From CAWHXG01 sp963833235 (GTDB taxonomy: Bacteria > Pseudomonadota > Alphaproteobacteria > Rhodobacterales > Rhodobacteraceae): a stretch of DNA of 64,000 nucleotides. A program made the position numbers and the translations under genes. The stretch lies in assembly GCA_963833235.1 (NCBI GenBank), contig CAWHXG010000001.1, positions 744,001 through 808,000 of the forward strand, given 5' to 3'. Positions 29,562-39,125 of the stretch are shown in pieces. The notes below the pieces were generated by a model. It searched no databases, was not told the DNA's origin, and saw only the letters and a program-made list of their open reading frames with translations. The stretch's first letter is position 1, and each line of letters begins with the position of its first letter.

Positions 29562-30671
29562 CTACCCGTCCAGCGCCCGGGCGTCGCCGACCCGCACCTC
29601 CCGGCCTTCGCGGGCCGAGGCGATGGCGGCGAAGGCGATGGCGAGACCGGGAAGGTTGCCTTTTGCGCTGTTGAGCGGCTCGCGGTCTTCCTCGATGGCG
29701 AGAAGCAGTTCGCCCATGGCGCCCCGGAACCCGTCGTTGAACCAGGTGCCGCTCAGCCGGGGCCTGGCCACACCCTCGGCGGTCGTGAGGCTCACCGTCT
29801 GGGCGCCCAGATCGGGCCCGTCGCTTTGCAGCGATCCGCGCGTGCCGGCGATATAGGTGGTGTCGCGTGGACCGTGGGGGGTTGCCCCGTCGAGGACCAG
29901 CGAGGCCTGCCCCCCCGCCATGCGGACGATCATCTGCGCCATCAGGGGTACCTTGGCGGATTGCCCGGCGGCGAAGCCCATCGTGGCGGTGACAGCCTCG
30001 GCGCGCTCGCCGATGACGCTGGCGAGAAAATCGCACCAGTGGATGCCGAAATCGGACAGGATCAGGTGCGGGACCTTCTCGAACGGGGTTCCGGCGATCC
30101 AGCCGTGATTCCAATGGATCGCGACGTGCACGCCGATGGGCTCGCCCACCAGGCCCGCGCGCACCGCCTCGCGCATCCAGGCCAGATGCGGGGCCCAGCG
30201 ACCGTTCTGGTTCACCGCAAGGGTCACGCCATTGTCGCGCGCCAGTGCGATCAGCCGTTCGCCGGTGTCCAAGTCGGTCACGAAGGGCTTTTGCGACAGC
30301 ACATGCTTGCCGGCACGGAGCGCTGCCTCGACCAGCGGCACCCGGTCGGCCGGATGGGGGGTGATGTCGACCACGTCGATGGATGGGTCGGCGAAGACGC
30401 CGGCCGCATCGGCGGTCACGCGGGCCTGGGGGAAGAACTCCGCCGCTCGGGCCTCGGCGCGGGGCAGCGTGCGGCTGCAGATCACCGGCACGTCCCACCC
30501 GGCGGTGCGATAGGCGTCCAGATGCGCCGCGGCGATGCCTCCGGCACCGATCAGGGCGATCCGCGGCTTCCACGCTTTCGGCCCGGGCGGGCGCCAGGGC
30601 AGTTCCGGAGCAGGGATTTCGGGCAGGGCGCTTGACTTCAGGGCATAGGTATCCGGCGCGGGCTCGGTCAT
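29562..30671 (-). CDS. Gfo/Idh/MocA-family oxidoreductase
   Basis: 369 residues, NAD(P)-dependent dehydrogenase of the Gfo/Idh/MocA family. The Rossmann motif RIALIGAGGIAAAHLDAYR starts near residue 37 after a leader. The EKP motif that carries the catalytic lysine appears here as HVLSQKPFVTD, with Gln in place of Glu. The SDFGIHWCDFL segment contains the family Asp/His pair. It is the last gene of the minus-strand operon and overlaps the previous gene by four bases. Family members oxidise or reduce inositols, sugars and their derivatives. Confidence 0.88.
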   Translation of the reverse strand: MTEPAPDTYALKSSALPEIPAPELPWRPPGPKAWKPRIALIGAGGIAAAHLDAYRTAGWDVPVICSRTLPRAEARAAEFFPQARVTADAAGVFADPSIDVVDITPHPADRVPLVEAALRAGKHVLSQKPFVTDLDTGERLIALARDNGVTLAVNQNGRWAPHLAWMREAVRAGLVGEPIGVHVAIHWNHGWIAGTPFEKVPHLILSDFGIHWCDFLASVIGERAEAVTATMGFAAGQSAKVPLMAQMIVRMAGGQASLVLDGATPHGPRDTTYIAGTRGSLQSDGPDLGAQTVSLTTAEGVARPRLSGTWFNDGFRGAMGELLLAIEEDREPLNSAKGNLPGLAIAFAAIASAREGREVRVGDARALDG

Positions 30672-31732
30672 GGGAGAAGCTCCAGTGTGCGCTTCTGGCG
30701 TGCCGCCTCGGCCGCCGTGTCGACGATCCGCTGGCCCAGCAGGGAGATTTCAGGCTTCAAGGGGCCGATCAGTGGCGTGCACCGCGCGATGCAGCCCAGT
30801 ACGTGGCCGATCGGATCGCGCGCCTCCGGCGGCAGCGGGCGGACGGGCACGGGGTGAACCTCGGGACGGTCACGGGTCTGGACGGTGACGTGATCGGCGT
30901 AGTCGGCGCTGGCGATGGTGCCGTCGGTCCCGACGAGGACGAAGCCGCAGACCGGCTGCGGTTGGTGCGCCCAGGGGTCGGTGAAGGTGCCCCACCGGGT
31001 TTCCATCTTCGAGAGCCCGGAGCCATAGCGGCAGATCGTGATGGAATGCTGATCTACCTCGATCCCTCGCGTCCGGTCCACCACGCAGGTGACCTCCAGC
31101 GGGGCCGCCCCATCGCGGAACCAGGTGCCCAGCGTCGCGCCGTAACCCAGGTAGTCGCGCAGGCTGCCGCCGCCCGACGCGGCCTTGTACCACCAGCTGT
31201 CGGGCTTCTGGCGCTCGACCTCCTCGGGCGACACCTCGACCTTGCCGGCCAGGTGATAAAGCGGCCCCCGGTTGCCGCCATAGCTGTGGACCTCGATCAG
31301 CGTGCCGATCATGCCTTCATCGAGCAGCGCCTTGGCGGTGACGTGGGAGGCCACCCAGGCGAGCGGCCAGTTCACAGCAAGCAGCCGATCCGCCGCCGCC
31401 ATCGCCGCGATCATCCGGCGGGCATCGGCGGCCGACACGGCGAAGGGCTTTTCCACCAGCACGTGGCAGCCGGCGGCGGCCAGCCGTTCGGTATGGGCGG
31501 CGTGGTCGGCGGGGGCCGAGCAGAGGATCGCCAGATCGGGCTTGGCCGCGAGGCAGGCTTCGAGATCGGTGAACACACGGTCTTCGGGGATGCCGAGCGC
31601 GTCGATATCGCCCTGCATCCGCGCGCGGTCGGGGTCCCAGATACCCGCGAGCTCGGCCCCGGGGTGGGCATCGACGAGGCGGAGCATGTCGCCCATATGC
31701 ATGTGGTCGAAGCTGATGCCGACAATCCGCAT
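30668..31732 (-). CDS. Gfo/Idh/MocA-family oxidoreductase
   Basis: 354 residues. The N-terminus lacks the usual glycine-rich GxGxxG loop (MRIVGISFDHMHMGDMLRLV), with His-Met-His in its place, but the downstream core is typical: DLAILCSAPADHAAHTERLA and HVLVEKPFAVS with the catalytic Lys. The unusual loop recalls a branch of Gfo/Idh proteins in sugar operons that may bind the cofactor weakly. It lies between the permease gene (four bases away) and another Gfo/Idh gene (overlap of four bases), so the two dehydrogenases may act in sequence on the same imported compound. Confidence 0.87.
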   Translation of the reverse strand: MRIVGISFDHMHMGDMLRLVDAHPGAELAGIWDPDRARMQGDIDALGIPEDRVFTDLEACLAAKPDLAILCSAPADHAAHTERLAAAGCHVLVEKPFAVSAADARRMIAAMAAADRLLAVNWPLAWVASHVTAKALLDEGMIGTLIEVHSYGGNRGPLYHLAGKVEVSPEEVERQKPDSWWYKAASGGGSLRDYLGYGATLGTWFRDGAAPLEVTCVVDRTRGIEVDQHSITICRYGSGLSKMETRWGTFTDPWAHQPQPVCGFVLVGTDGTIASADYADHVTVQTRDRPEVHPVPVRPLPPEARDPIGHVLGCIARCTPLIGPLKPEISLLGQRIVDTAAEAARQKRTLELLP

Positions 31733-31736
31733 GGGT

Positions 31737-32711
31737 TTATCCTTCGCTTGTCAGGCGTACGTAGATCGCCGTGACGCCCAGTATGATCGCGCCGAAAAGG
31801 ATGCGGCGCGCGCCTTCGGGGATCTGCAGCAGCGTGAGCATGGTCCCCAATACCGTCAGGATCAGCGCGCCCACGATCGTGCCCGCATAGCCGCCGCGGC
31901 CGCCGAAGATCGACGTGCCCCCGATCACCGCCGCCGCGACCGAGGGAAGGATCAGCGGCACCGCGAGCGAGAGCGAGGGCGCCTTGATGAGGCCCACATA
32001 GAGCAGCCCCGTGACCCCCGCGACAAACCCCGACAGGCTGTAGAGCACCAGATACACCTGCCACGATCGCACGCCGGCGAGGCGGGCCGCCCCTTCGTTG
32101 TCGCCGAGCACGTAGAGCAGGCGGCCGAAGCCGGTGCGCCGCTGGCCCCAGATGAGGAGGGCCGCGAAGGGCAGGAAGAGCAAGAGCGCGTTGGGAAGGC
32201 CGAAGCTGCGCCCGGTGCCGAGCCAGGCCAGCGCATCGGGAACGCTGGAGCCGGTGGCAATGACGAAGCGTTGGTAGACCTGCAGGCAGCCGGTGGCGAT
32301 CAGCCCTGTGCCGAGCGTCATGATGAGGGGATGCACGCGGCAGAGGCCGACGCCGATGCCGTTGACCGCGCCGATCAGGATGGCCGGGAGCAGGGCGATC
32401 AGGATCGCGCCCGTCGGCCCGAGGATCGCGACCTGGGTGGCCATGACGAAGGCGGTCACGGTCGCGGCGACGCCGGCGGAAAGGTCGATGCCGCCGGTGA
32501 GCATCGTCATCGTCTGGCAAGCGGCGAGCATGGCCAGCGGGATGGCGAACTTGACGGTGTTGGCGATCCAGCGTTCGTTGACGATGCCTGGGCGCAGGAT
32601 CTCGAGCGTTCCCAGCAGCAGCACCAGCAACAGGATCAGAGGCAGGATCGGATAGTCGCGGACCAAGCGCCCCAGCCGGGCGGCGGGGGATGGGCGGGCT
32701 TCTGCGGTCAT
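31737..32711 (-). CDS. Ribose-type sugar ABC importer permease
   Basis: 324 residues, about ten hydrophobic segments, BPD_transp_2/RbsC family. Seen: MTMLTGGIDLSAGVAATVTA, the NGIGVGLCRVHPLIMTLGTG region, the coupling loop LGDNEGAARLAGVRSWQVYL and AAVIGGTSIFGGRGGYAGTI. Overlaps the second permease gene by four bases. Inner membrane subunit of the importer at 29.6-36.2 kb. Confidence 0.92.
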   Translation of the reverse strand: MTAEARPSPAARLGRLVRDYPILPLILLLVLLLGTLEILRPGIVNERWIANTVKFAIPLAMLAACQTMTMLTGGIDLSAGVAATVTAFVMATQVAILGPTGAILIALLPAILIGAVNGIGVGLCRVHPLIMTLGTGLIATGCLQVYQRFVIATGSSVPDALAWLGTGRSFGLPNALLLFLPFAALLIWGQRRTGFGRLLYVLGDNEGAARLAGVRSWQVYLVLYSLSGFVAGVTGLLYVGLIKAPSLSLAVPLILPSVAAAVIGGTSIFGGRGGYAGTIVGALILTVLGTMLTLLQIPEGARRILFGAIILGVTAIYVRLTSEG

Positions 32712-33670
32712 GTCCCCCTCCGCGTGGCCAGAAGGCCGCCGATCATCACGACGACGACCATGATGCTGCCCTCGATGATGGTGGTGACGTTGGGGTCCAC
32801 CGACAGAAGGGTGAGGTCCAGCCGCAGGGTGCGCAGGATGAAGACCGCGATGAGCGGCCCCAGCAGCCCGCCGCGGCCGCCGCCAAGCACGACGCCGCCC
32901 AGCACGACCGCCGCGACCGAGGCGAGGAGGTAGGGACCGGGGATGGGCTCGCCGATACCGGTGCCGAGCGTCAGCGCGAGGCCGCCGAGCGCGGCGAAGA
33001 GGCCGGCCACGGCATAGGCGGCGACCTTGGTGCGCCCCACCGCGACGCCGGAGCGATAGGCGGATTGTGGGTCGCTGCCGATGGCGTAGATCGACAGGCC
33101 GAGGCGCGAGCGGCGCAGGGGTACCCAGATCGCCACGGTCAGCAGGGTCAGCGCCACCACGCTGCGCGGCATCCAGATCGTCGCCGCCTCGGGGATGCCG
33201 GGCAGGAGCAGGCCGCCGAGGATGAGGGCGCGCAGGGCCGGGTCGGCGCTGCCGCCCGGCGCGTTCAGGATCAGCAGGGCCACGCCCTCCCAGACGAAGA
33301 GCATGGCGAGCGTCACCACGATGTCGGGCACCCGGGTAAGCACGATCAGCAGGCCGTTGAGCGCCCCCATCGCAAGGCCTCCCGCCAGCACCAACGCCAC
33401 GGCCAGCGCGGTGTTCATCCCGTCTGCCATCAGCACGGCCGCCGAGACGCTGGCCACCGCCATCATCGAGGCGATCGACAGATCGATGCCGCCCGCGATC
33501 ACCACCACGACCTGCGCGGCGGTGGCCAACGCATACGGCAGGGCTGAGCGGCCGAGGCTGTCAAGGCCGGAGGCACCGAAGTTGGGCTGGATCGCCTTGG
33601 TCGCGATGAGCAGCAGCGCCAGGAAGAGGGCGAGGCCCAGCACCCAGCCGTGGCGGCGCAGGGCGCTCAT
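32708..33670 (-). CDS. Ribose-type sugar ABC importer permease
   Basis: 320 residues, partner of the permease downstream. Seen: VVVIAGGIDLSIASMMAVAS, VLTRVPDIVVTLAMLFVWEG, the coupling loop AIGSDPQSAYRSGVAVGRTK and VVLGGVVLGGGRGGLLGPLI. The start at 33670 overlaps the ATPase stop (ATGA). Two different permeases with one double ATPase is the arrangement of a heterodimeric importer of the AI-2/ribose class. Confidence 0.92.
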   Translation of the reverse strand: MSALRRHGWVLGLALFLALLLIATKAIQPNFGASGLDSLGRSALPYALATAAQVVVVIAGGIDLSIASMMAVASVSAAVLMADGMNTALAVALVLAGGLAMGALNGLLIVLTRVPDIVVTLAMLFVWEGVALLILNAPGGSADPALRALILGGLLLPGIPEAATIWMPRSVVALTLLTVAIWVPLRRSRLGLSIYAIGSDPQSAYRSGVAVGRTKVAAYAVAGLFAALGGLALTLGTGIGEPIPGPYLLASVAAVVLGGVVLGGGRGGLLGPLIAVFILRTLRLDLTLLSVDPNVTTIIEGSIMVVVVMIGGLLATRRGT

Positions 33671-35143
33671 GCCGCGCTCAGCCCGTAGGCGGCGCGCATC
33701 AGGGTCGCGTCGTCGGCGCGGGCGGCTTCGATCACATCGACGACACGGCCATCGAAGATGACGACAGCGCGGTCGCAGGCCAGCCGCACCTCCTCGAGCT
33801 CGGAGGTGTAGAAGAGCACCAGCGCGCCGCCCTCGGCCAACTCGCGCACCAGCGGATAGATCTGGCGCTTCGTGCGCACGTCGATGCCGCGGGTGGGATC
33901 GAAGAGCAGAAGCGTGTCGACCCCGGTGGCCAGCCAGCGCGCGATGGTCACCTTCTGCTGGTTGCCGCCCGAGAGGCGCCGGGTCTCGCCCTGGGCGCGG
34001 GTGTCGATCTGCAGCCGGGCGATGGCATCTGCCACAACGGCGCCCTCCTGCCGCATCCGCACGCGGCCCCAGCGGGAGGGGCGGGCGGAGAAGGGCAGCG
34101 CGATGTTGTCGCGCACCGATTGCTGCATCGCAAGCGCATCGGCCCGGTTGCCGGGCACGAAGGTGTGGCCGGCACGGATCGCGTCGGCGGGGTGATGGAA
34201 ATGGGCAGGTGCGCCGTCTATCTCGACCGTGCCGCCGTCGGGGCGGCGAAATCCGGCCAGGAACGTCGAAGAGCTCGTCCTGCCCCTGGCCTTCGAGCGC
34301 GACGAGGCCCAGCACCTCGCCCCGGTATCCCTGAAACGACACGTCGGTCAGCTTGCCCCCGGCGGAAAGGTTGCGCACGGCCAGGCGCGGTGTTCCGCCG
34401 GTAGTGGCGGCGGGCGCAGAGCGTGTGGTAGCGGCGCCGATGCGGCCGCCCAGCATCAGCTCGATTATCTCCTCCTCGACGCCGGGCCCGATGGGCAGGG
34501 TTCCCACGGTGCGCCCGTCGCGCAGAACGACGGCGGTGTCGCAGACCTCGGCGATCTCGGTGAAGCGGTGGGAGACGTAGATGACCGATCGGCCGGCGGC
34601 GGCTTGGGCACGCACGGCATCGAGAACGCGGGCGACCAGATCGGCAGGCAGGGCGGCTGTCATCTCGTCGAGGAGCAGCACCTCGGGCTCGACCGCCAGC
34701 GCCCGGGCCAGATCGACGATGCGCTGCGTGGCCAGGGTAAGCTGCCCGGCCGGATCGTCGAGACGCAGGCCCGGCACGCCCAGTTGCTCGACCCAATGCA
34801 GGAATGGATCGAGCGGCGTGCGGCCCAGGCGCAGGTTGTCGCGCAGGGTGAGGTCGGGGATGAGGGAGGGTTCCTGGTAGACCGGCACCAGCCCCGTGCG
34901 CCGCGCGGCGGCGGGCGAGGCGGCGGCGCGGTCCTGGCCGCGAATACGGATGCTGCCGCTGTCGGCCCGCAGCGCCCCGGTGAGGATCTTCACGAAGGTG
35001 GACTTGCCGGCGCCGTTCGCCCCCATCAGGGCGACGACCTCGCCGCCGGCCAGCCGCAGCGACGCATCGCTCAGCGCCGTCACCGCGCCGAAGCGCTTGG
35101 CGATGCCCGTGGCGTCCAGCGCCGGAACGGAAGGGGAGGTCAT
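33667..35143 (-). pseudogene. Ribose-type ABC importer double ATPase, one frameshift
   Basis: Two ATPase domains. Domain 1 is in frame: Walker A GANGAGKST, VPVYQEPSLIPDLTLRDNL, Walker B VLLLDEMTAAL and IYVSHRFTEI. The frame changes near 34264 inside EGQGQDELFDV, where one extra base is present; the expected LAGFRRPDGG follows in the next frame. Domain 2 then continues with VPGNRADALAMQQSVRDNIA, signature LSGGNQQK and Walker B LLLFDPTRGIDV. Apart from this single base the gene is complete, about 492 residues. All joints with neighbours are normal, so a sequencing error is plausible. Confidence 0.88.
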
Positions 35144-35164
35144 GGGATGGATAAGTATCGGGAT

Positions 35165-35189
35165 GGCCCCCGGCGCGCGGCCGGGGGCC
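35165..35189 (-). promoter_or_regulatory. Perfect hairpin between binding-protein and ATPase genes
   Basis: A perfect 10-base inverted repeat (GGCCCCCGGC / GCCGGGGGCC) with a five-base loop, in the 55-base gap after the binding-protein stop. It has no T-run. Such stems often protect the upstream mRNA so that more binding protein than transporter is made, or act as partial terminators. Confidence 0.65.
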
Positions 35190-35198
35190 GGGGCCTTC

Positions 35199-36218
35199 TC
35201 ACTCGCCGGGGCCCTTGCAGGCGATGATCTGCTCCATCGTGTAATCCGTGTAGCCCTCGATCGAGACGGAGACGGGCCATTCGGGATCCAGGTTCGGGTT
35301 CTGCCCTTCGCTGATCTTCATGCGGCCCTCCTCGTCGGTATTGGCCCAGAGCGCGGGGTCGATCAGCACCGTCCGGTCCGAGGGCGTCTCCCCGTCGAGA
35401 AGCTGCAGCGCCACGGTCACGCCCGCGCCGCCGATGGAGCCGGGATTGGTTACCGCAGCGCCCTGCAGGCCCTCGACGGAGGCAAGCTGCCCCACGAAGC
35501 CGGCGTTGTCAGCACCGACGATGGGGACCAGCGGCGTATCGGATTCCAGGAACGCATCGACGATCACGTTGTCGATGCCGCTGGTCCAGACGCCGTCGAT
35601 CGGCAGGCCGGTCGCAAGGTAGTCGAGGATCTGCTGCTTGCCCTGGTCCTGCTGCCAGCCGGTGAAAACCTCCTGCGCGATCCGCACGTCGGGATATTCG
35701 GAAAGCGCCCGCTGAAAGCCAGTGTTGCGGGCATCGTCGGCCGAGGCACCGGCCGCGCCGCGCATGTAGACCACGTCGCCCGAGCCGCCGATGGTCTCGA
35801 AGAGCCACTTGGCGCCGAGATATGCGTATTCCTCCTGGTTATTTGAGACGATGTAGGCCGAGGGCTCCGTCACGGCCTGATCGACGGCCACCACCACGAT
35901 GCCCGCATCGGTCGCGGCCTTGATCGCGTCGTTCACGCCCTCGGGGTTGGCCGGGTTCAGCACGATGGCATCCACGCCCGCCTCGATCAGGTTGCGGATA
36001 TCCTCGCCCTGGCCGGCGGCGTCGGTGTTGCGGTGCGCGATATTCAGCGACGCCACCTTGCCCGAGGCCAGCGCCTGCGCCTTCATCGCGCAGATCATCT
36101 CTTCGCGCCAGCCATTGCCCTGCACCGTGTTCGAGATGCCGATCGTGTAGTCCTGCGCCATCGCCGTGCCGCCGAAGGCCATCAGCGCCAGCGCGGTTCC
36201 CGTCATCAGCTTCGTCAT
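35199..36218 (-). CDS. Sugar ABC importer periplasmic binding protein
   Basis: 339 residues with signal peptide MTKLMTGTALALMAFGGTAM and cleavage near AMAQ. Peripla_BP_4 family: YTIGISNTVQGNGWREEMIC, the DAIVLNPANPEGVNDAIKAA motif, VVVAVDQAVTEPSAYIVSNN and GVWTSGIDNVIVDAFLES. A single binding protein for the permeases and ATPase downstream. Ligand probably a sugar or cyclitol; not readable from the sequence. It follows an isomerase gene by 43 bases. Confidence 0.9.
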   Translation of the reverse strand: MTKLMTGTALALMAFGGTAMAQDYTIGISNTVQGNGWREEMICAMKAQALASGKVASLNIAHRNTDAAGQGEDIRNLIEAGVDAIVLNPANPEGVNDAIKAATDAGIVVVAVDQAVTEPSAYIVSNNQEEYAYLGAKWLFETIGGSGDVVYMRGAAGASADDARNTGFQRALSEYPDVRIAQEVFTGWQQDQGKQQILDYLATGLPIDGVWTSGIDNVIVDAFLESDTPLVPIVGADNAGFVGQLASVEGLQGAAVTNPGSIGGAGVTVALQLLDGETPSDRTVLIDPALWANTDEEGRMKISEGQNPNLDPEWPVSVSIEGYTDYTMEQIIACKGPGE

Positions 36219-36261
36219 GTCCGTATCTCCCTTATTGGTTTTGTTTCAGCGTGTTGGTGCC

Positions 36262-37170
36262 CTACTTGATGTAGGGGCTCAATATGTCGCGGGCTAACAG
36301 GAAGCCCCGCTTGACCTTGTCGTCGGTCCCTTCGAAGTCGCGGTCCTCATGCTCGATCACGACCGGCCCATCATAGCCGACCCGATAGAGTTGCGCGAAG
36401 AAATCGCCCCAGTCCACGTCGCCCAGTCCTGGCATCCGGGGGATCTGCCAGCCGATGCCCACCGACATGACGCCGTTCTCATAGAGCCCGTCACGGTCGA
36501 TCATCACGTCCTTGGCGTGGACATGGGCGAAACGGGCACCGAATTCGCGGATGAAGCGGCCTTGGTCGATCATCTGCCAGACCAGGTGCGAAGGGTCGAA
36601 GTTCATGCCCACGCCTTCGTCCCATTCCTCGAGGATGCGGCGCCAGATCTTGGGGGAATAAGCAATGTTGTGTCCGCCCGGCCATTCGTCGCGGCTGAAG
36701 ATCATCGGGCAGTTCTCGAACGCGACGGACACGCCGTGGTCGCGGGCATGGGCGATCACGTCGGGGAAGACGGTTCGCGCGTGGGCCCAGTTTTCCTCCA
36801 GCGCCAGCGTCCGGTCACCGCCCATGAAGGTGGTGACGGTGCGGACGCCCAGCTTCGGTGCGGCGGCGATCACGTCGCGCAGGTGCGCCACTGCGGCGGC
36901 GCCCGTGTCGGGGTGCAGCGGGTTGGGGTAGTAGCCGAGGGCCGAGATCTCGATCCCCTGTTCCGCGAGGCCGCCCGTGACCTCTTCGGCTTGCGCCTGG
37001 GAGAGGTCGGCCACGTCAATGTGCGACGTGCCCGCGTACCGCCGGGTCTCGCCGGAAGCGGCGGGCCAGCAGGCGACCTCCAGCGAACGGAATCCTTCGG
37101 AGGCGGCCCAGGCCGCGACCTCCTGCAGCGATCGGTCAGGGAACGGTGCCGTCAGGAAGCCCAGGTTCAT
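36262..37170 (-). CDS. Sugar phosphate isomerase/epimerase (xylose isomerase-like TIM barrel)
   Basis: 302 residues, AP-endonuclease-2-like family. Seen: MNLGFLTAPFPDRSLQEVAA, metal-binding positions in FENCPMIF (Glu), NFDPSHL (Asp, His), HVHAKDV (His) and VVIEHEDRD (Glu). Members include IolE, IolH and ketose epimerases. Its operon with three Gfo/Idh dehydrogenases suggests a role in cyclitol or sugar interconversion. The ATG has GAGATATCC before it and lies just after the end of the neighbouring Gfo/Idh gene. Confidence 0.88.
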   Translation of the reverse strand: MNLGFLTAPFPDRSLQEVAAWAASEGFRSLEVACWPAASGETRRYAGTSHIDVADLSQAQAEEVTGGLAEQGIEISALGYYPNPLHPDTGAAAVAHLRDVIAAAPKLGVRTVTTFMGGDRTLALEENWAHARTVFPDVIAHARDHGVSVAFENCPMIFSRDEWPGGHNIAYSPKIWRRILEEWDEGVGMNFDPSHLVWQMIDQGRFIREFGARFAHVHAKDVMIDRDGLYENGVMSVGIGWQIPRMPGLGDVDWGDFFAQLYRVGYDGPVVIEHEDRDFEGTDDKVKRGFLLARDILSPYIK

Positions 37171-38327
37171 GGATATCTCCTCAGATCGCGACCCAGCCGC
37201 CCTGGCGGGCGCTGGCCTCCACCGCTTCGCAGAACTGCATCTCGAAATGCCCGTCCTTCGAAGCCTGCATAGGTCGATTGCGGCTGTCGGCCGCCCGCCG
37301 CCACGTCGGCGTAGACCTGGGAGAAGAGCGCGTGGAACGTGTCGCCGAAGCCTTCCACGTGCCCCGGCGGCAGCACGGCGGCGGTGCGCCCGGCCTCGTT
37401 CATCAGCCCGAAATCGCGCGGTAGGATTTGGTTGGGCGCATCGCGGTGGCCGATGAACAGCTCGTCGGGCCGCTCGGAGTTCCAGGCGGCCGAGGCGGTC
37501 GACCCGGCGAAGTCCCAGGTGAACTCGTTCTTGCGGCCGAAATTGATCTGGCTGGTCGAGATGACGCCCCGCGCGCCGTTCGGATAGCGGAGCAGGATCA
37601 TCGCGGCATCGTCGGTCGTGACGTCGACGGCCTGCGTCTCTCCCTGCGCGGCGCCGAACGTCTCGACCGGGCCCGCCGGCTTCCTGCGGGGACTGACGAA
37701 TGTGGCCAGCTCCGCCAGCACGTGACTGGGGCGCAACCCGGTGATGAAGTTCGCCAGATCCACCCAATGCGTGCCGATATCGCCCACCGAGCGCAGCGTG
37801 CCGCCCTGATCGGGGTCGAGCCGCCAGTTCCAGTCGGTTTCCTTGGCCAGCCAATCCTGGTGGGCGTGCCCGGAGAGGAACCGGATGTCGCCCAAGGCCC
37901 CCTCGCGGACCATCTGGTGGGCGTGCTGATTGAGCGGATAGAAGCGGATGTTGTAGCAGACGGCCGCGACGAGCCCGCTGGCCTGCGCGATCCTCACCAT
38001 CTCGGCGGATTCTGACGCCGTCATCGAAAGGGGCTTCTCGCAGACGACGTGCTTGCCGGCCGCGAGGATCGCCTTGACCTGCGGGTAATGCGCATGGTTG
38101 GGCGAGGTGACGTGCACCACCTGCACGGTATCGTCCGCCAGAAGCGCGGCGAGCGTGGGGTAGCTGGGCAGGCCGAGGGCCGCCGCCCGCTCGGCGCCGC
38201 GTTCGGGGCTGCTGCCGAGGGCGCCGCGCAGGTCGAGGCCGAGGCGCCGCATCGCGGCCAGGTGAACGCTGCCGATAAAGCCCGTGCCGATCAGCGCGGC
38301 GCCGATGCCGTGGATGCGTTCAGACAA
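37167..38327 (-). CDS. Gfo/Idh/MocA-family oxidoreductase, altered C-terminus
   Basis: 386 residues as written. Rossmann motif ALIGTGFIGSVHLAAMRRLG, catalytic HVVCEKPLSM, SVGDIGTHWVDLANFITGL. The start is TTG at 38327 with GGGGGA seven bases upstream, inside the end of the SDR gene. The last 30 residues (GRAFRDAVLRSGGGQ...) are not family-like. One base less near 37260 would give the normal end GHFEMQFCEAVEASARQGGW with VAI and a stop at 37181, which also removes the overlap with the next gene. So a single-base insertion is likely here. Confidence 0.87.
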   Translation of the reverse strand: MSERIHGIGAALIGTGFIGSVHLAAMRRLGLDLRGALGSSPERGAERAAALGLPSYPTLAALLADDTVQVVHVTSPNHAHYPQVKAILAAGKHVVCEKPLSMTASESAEMVRIAQASGLVAAVCYNIRFYPLNQHAHQMVREGALGDIRFLSGHAHQDWLAKETDWNWRLDPDQGGTLRSVGDIGTHWVDLANFITGLRPSHVLAELATFVSPRRKPAGPVETFGAAQGETQAVDVTTDDAAMILLRYPNGARGVISTSQINFGRKNEFTWDFAGSTASAAWNSERPDELFIGHRDAPNQILPRDFGLMNEAGRTAAVLPPGHVEGFGDTFHALFSQVYADVAAGGRQPQSTYAGFEGRAFRDAVLRSGGGQRPPGRLGRDLRRYP

Positions 38328-39045
38328 TCGAATATCCCCCGTCGACGTTCACACAAGCGCCCGTGATGAAGGCCGACGCCGTCGAAGTCAGGAACAGCAC
38401 CGTTCCGGCAATGTCCTCGGGCTCTCCCCACCGACCGGCGGGCGTCCGGTTGGCGACGGCCGCGACATGCGCGGGATCGGTGCGGCTGCGCGCCGATTGC
38501 TGTGTGACGATGAAGCCCGGCGAGACGGCGTTCACGCGGATCCCGTCGGGCGCCCAGGCGATGGCCAGGGACTTGGTGAGCTGCGCGACGGCGGCCTTGC
38601 TGGCCCCATAGGCGGGATTGCGGGGGCTGCCGAAGCCCGCATACATCGACGCGATGTTCACCAGCGATCCGCGGGCGGCCTTCAGATGCGGATGGAAGGC
38701 AAGGGCGGTGCGGAAGCTGCCGAGCAGGTTGACGTCCACGACCTTGCTGAAGAACCCCGGCTCCATCTCTTCGCCTCTTCTGGTGATCGCGGCGCAGTTC
38801 ACCAGAATATCCAGCGTTTCGGTCGATTGCGCCAGCGCCGTGACCGCAGCATCGTCGCATACGTCCAATTGGACATAATCGAAACGGCTCTGGTCTTCGA
38901 AAGCGGGCTTGTCCTCGGCGCCGGTGATGGTGACCCGGGCCCCGGCGTTCTGGAAGGACCTGGCAATATGGGCGCCGATGCCGGCGCGGCTGGCCCCGAC
39001 CACCAGAACTGCTGCGCGGCCGAAATCGAAATGTGCCGTTCCCAC
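38320..39045 (-). CDS. Short-chain dehydrogenase/reductase
   Basis: 241 residues, SDR. Cofactor motif VVGASRAGIGAHIARSF, NCAAITRRGEE, catalytic NIASMYAGFG and AYGASKAAV, and the C-terminal ITGACVNVDGGYSIV. The GTG at 39045 is chosen because a strong ribosome binding site (GGGGAGGACC) lies just before it; an in-frame ATG at 39114 would add 23 residues without family likeness. Acts in the cytoplasm, substrate probably a polyol or sugar of this operon. Confidence 0.85.
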   Translation of the reverse strand: MGTAHFDFGRAAVLVVGASRAGIGAHIARSFQNAGARVTITGAEDKPAFEDQSRFDYVQLDVCDDAAVTALAQSTETLDILVNCAAITRRGEEMEPGFFSKVVDVNLLGSFRTALAFHPHLKAARGSLVNIASMYAGFGSPRNPAYGASKAAVAQLTKSLAIAWAPDGIRVNAVSPGFIVTQQSARSRTDPAHVAAVANRTPAGRWGEPEDIAGTVLFLTSTASAFITGACVNVDGGYSIV

Positions 39046-39125
39046 GTCTGGTCCTCCCCAACCGAAAGCTTGGCGAACCGCTGGCACCGTTGCAAGCGAA
39101 TTTGCAATGCGCAAAAAATGAAAAA

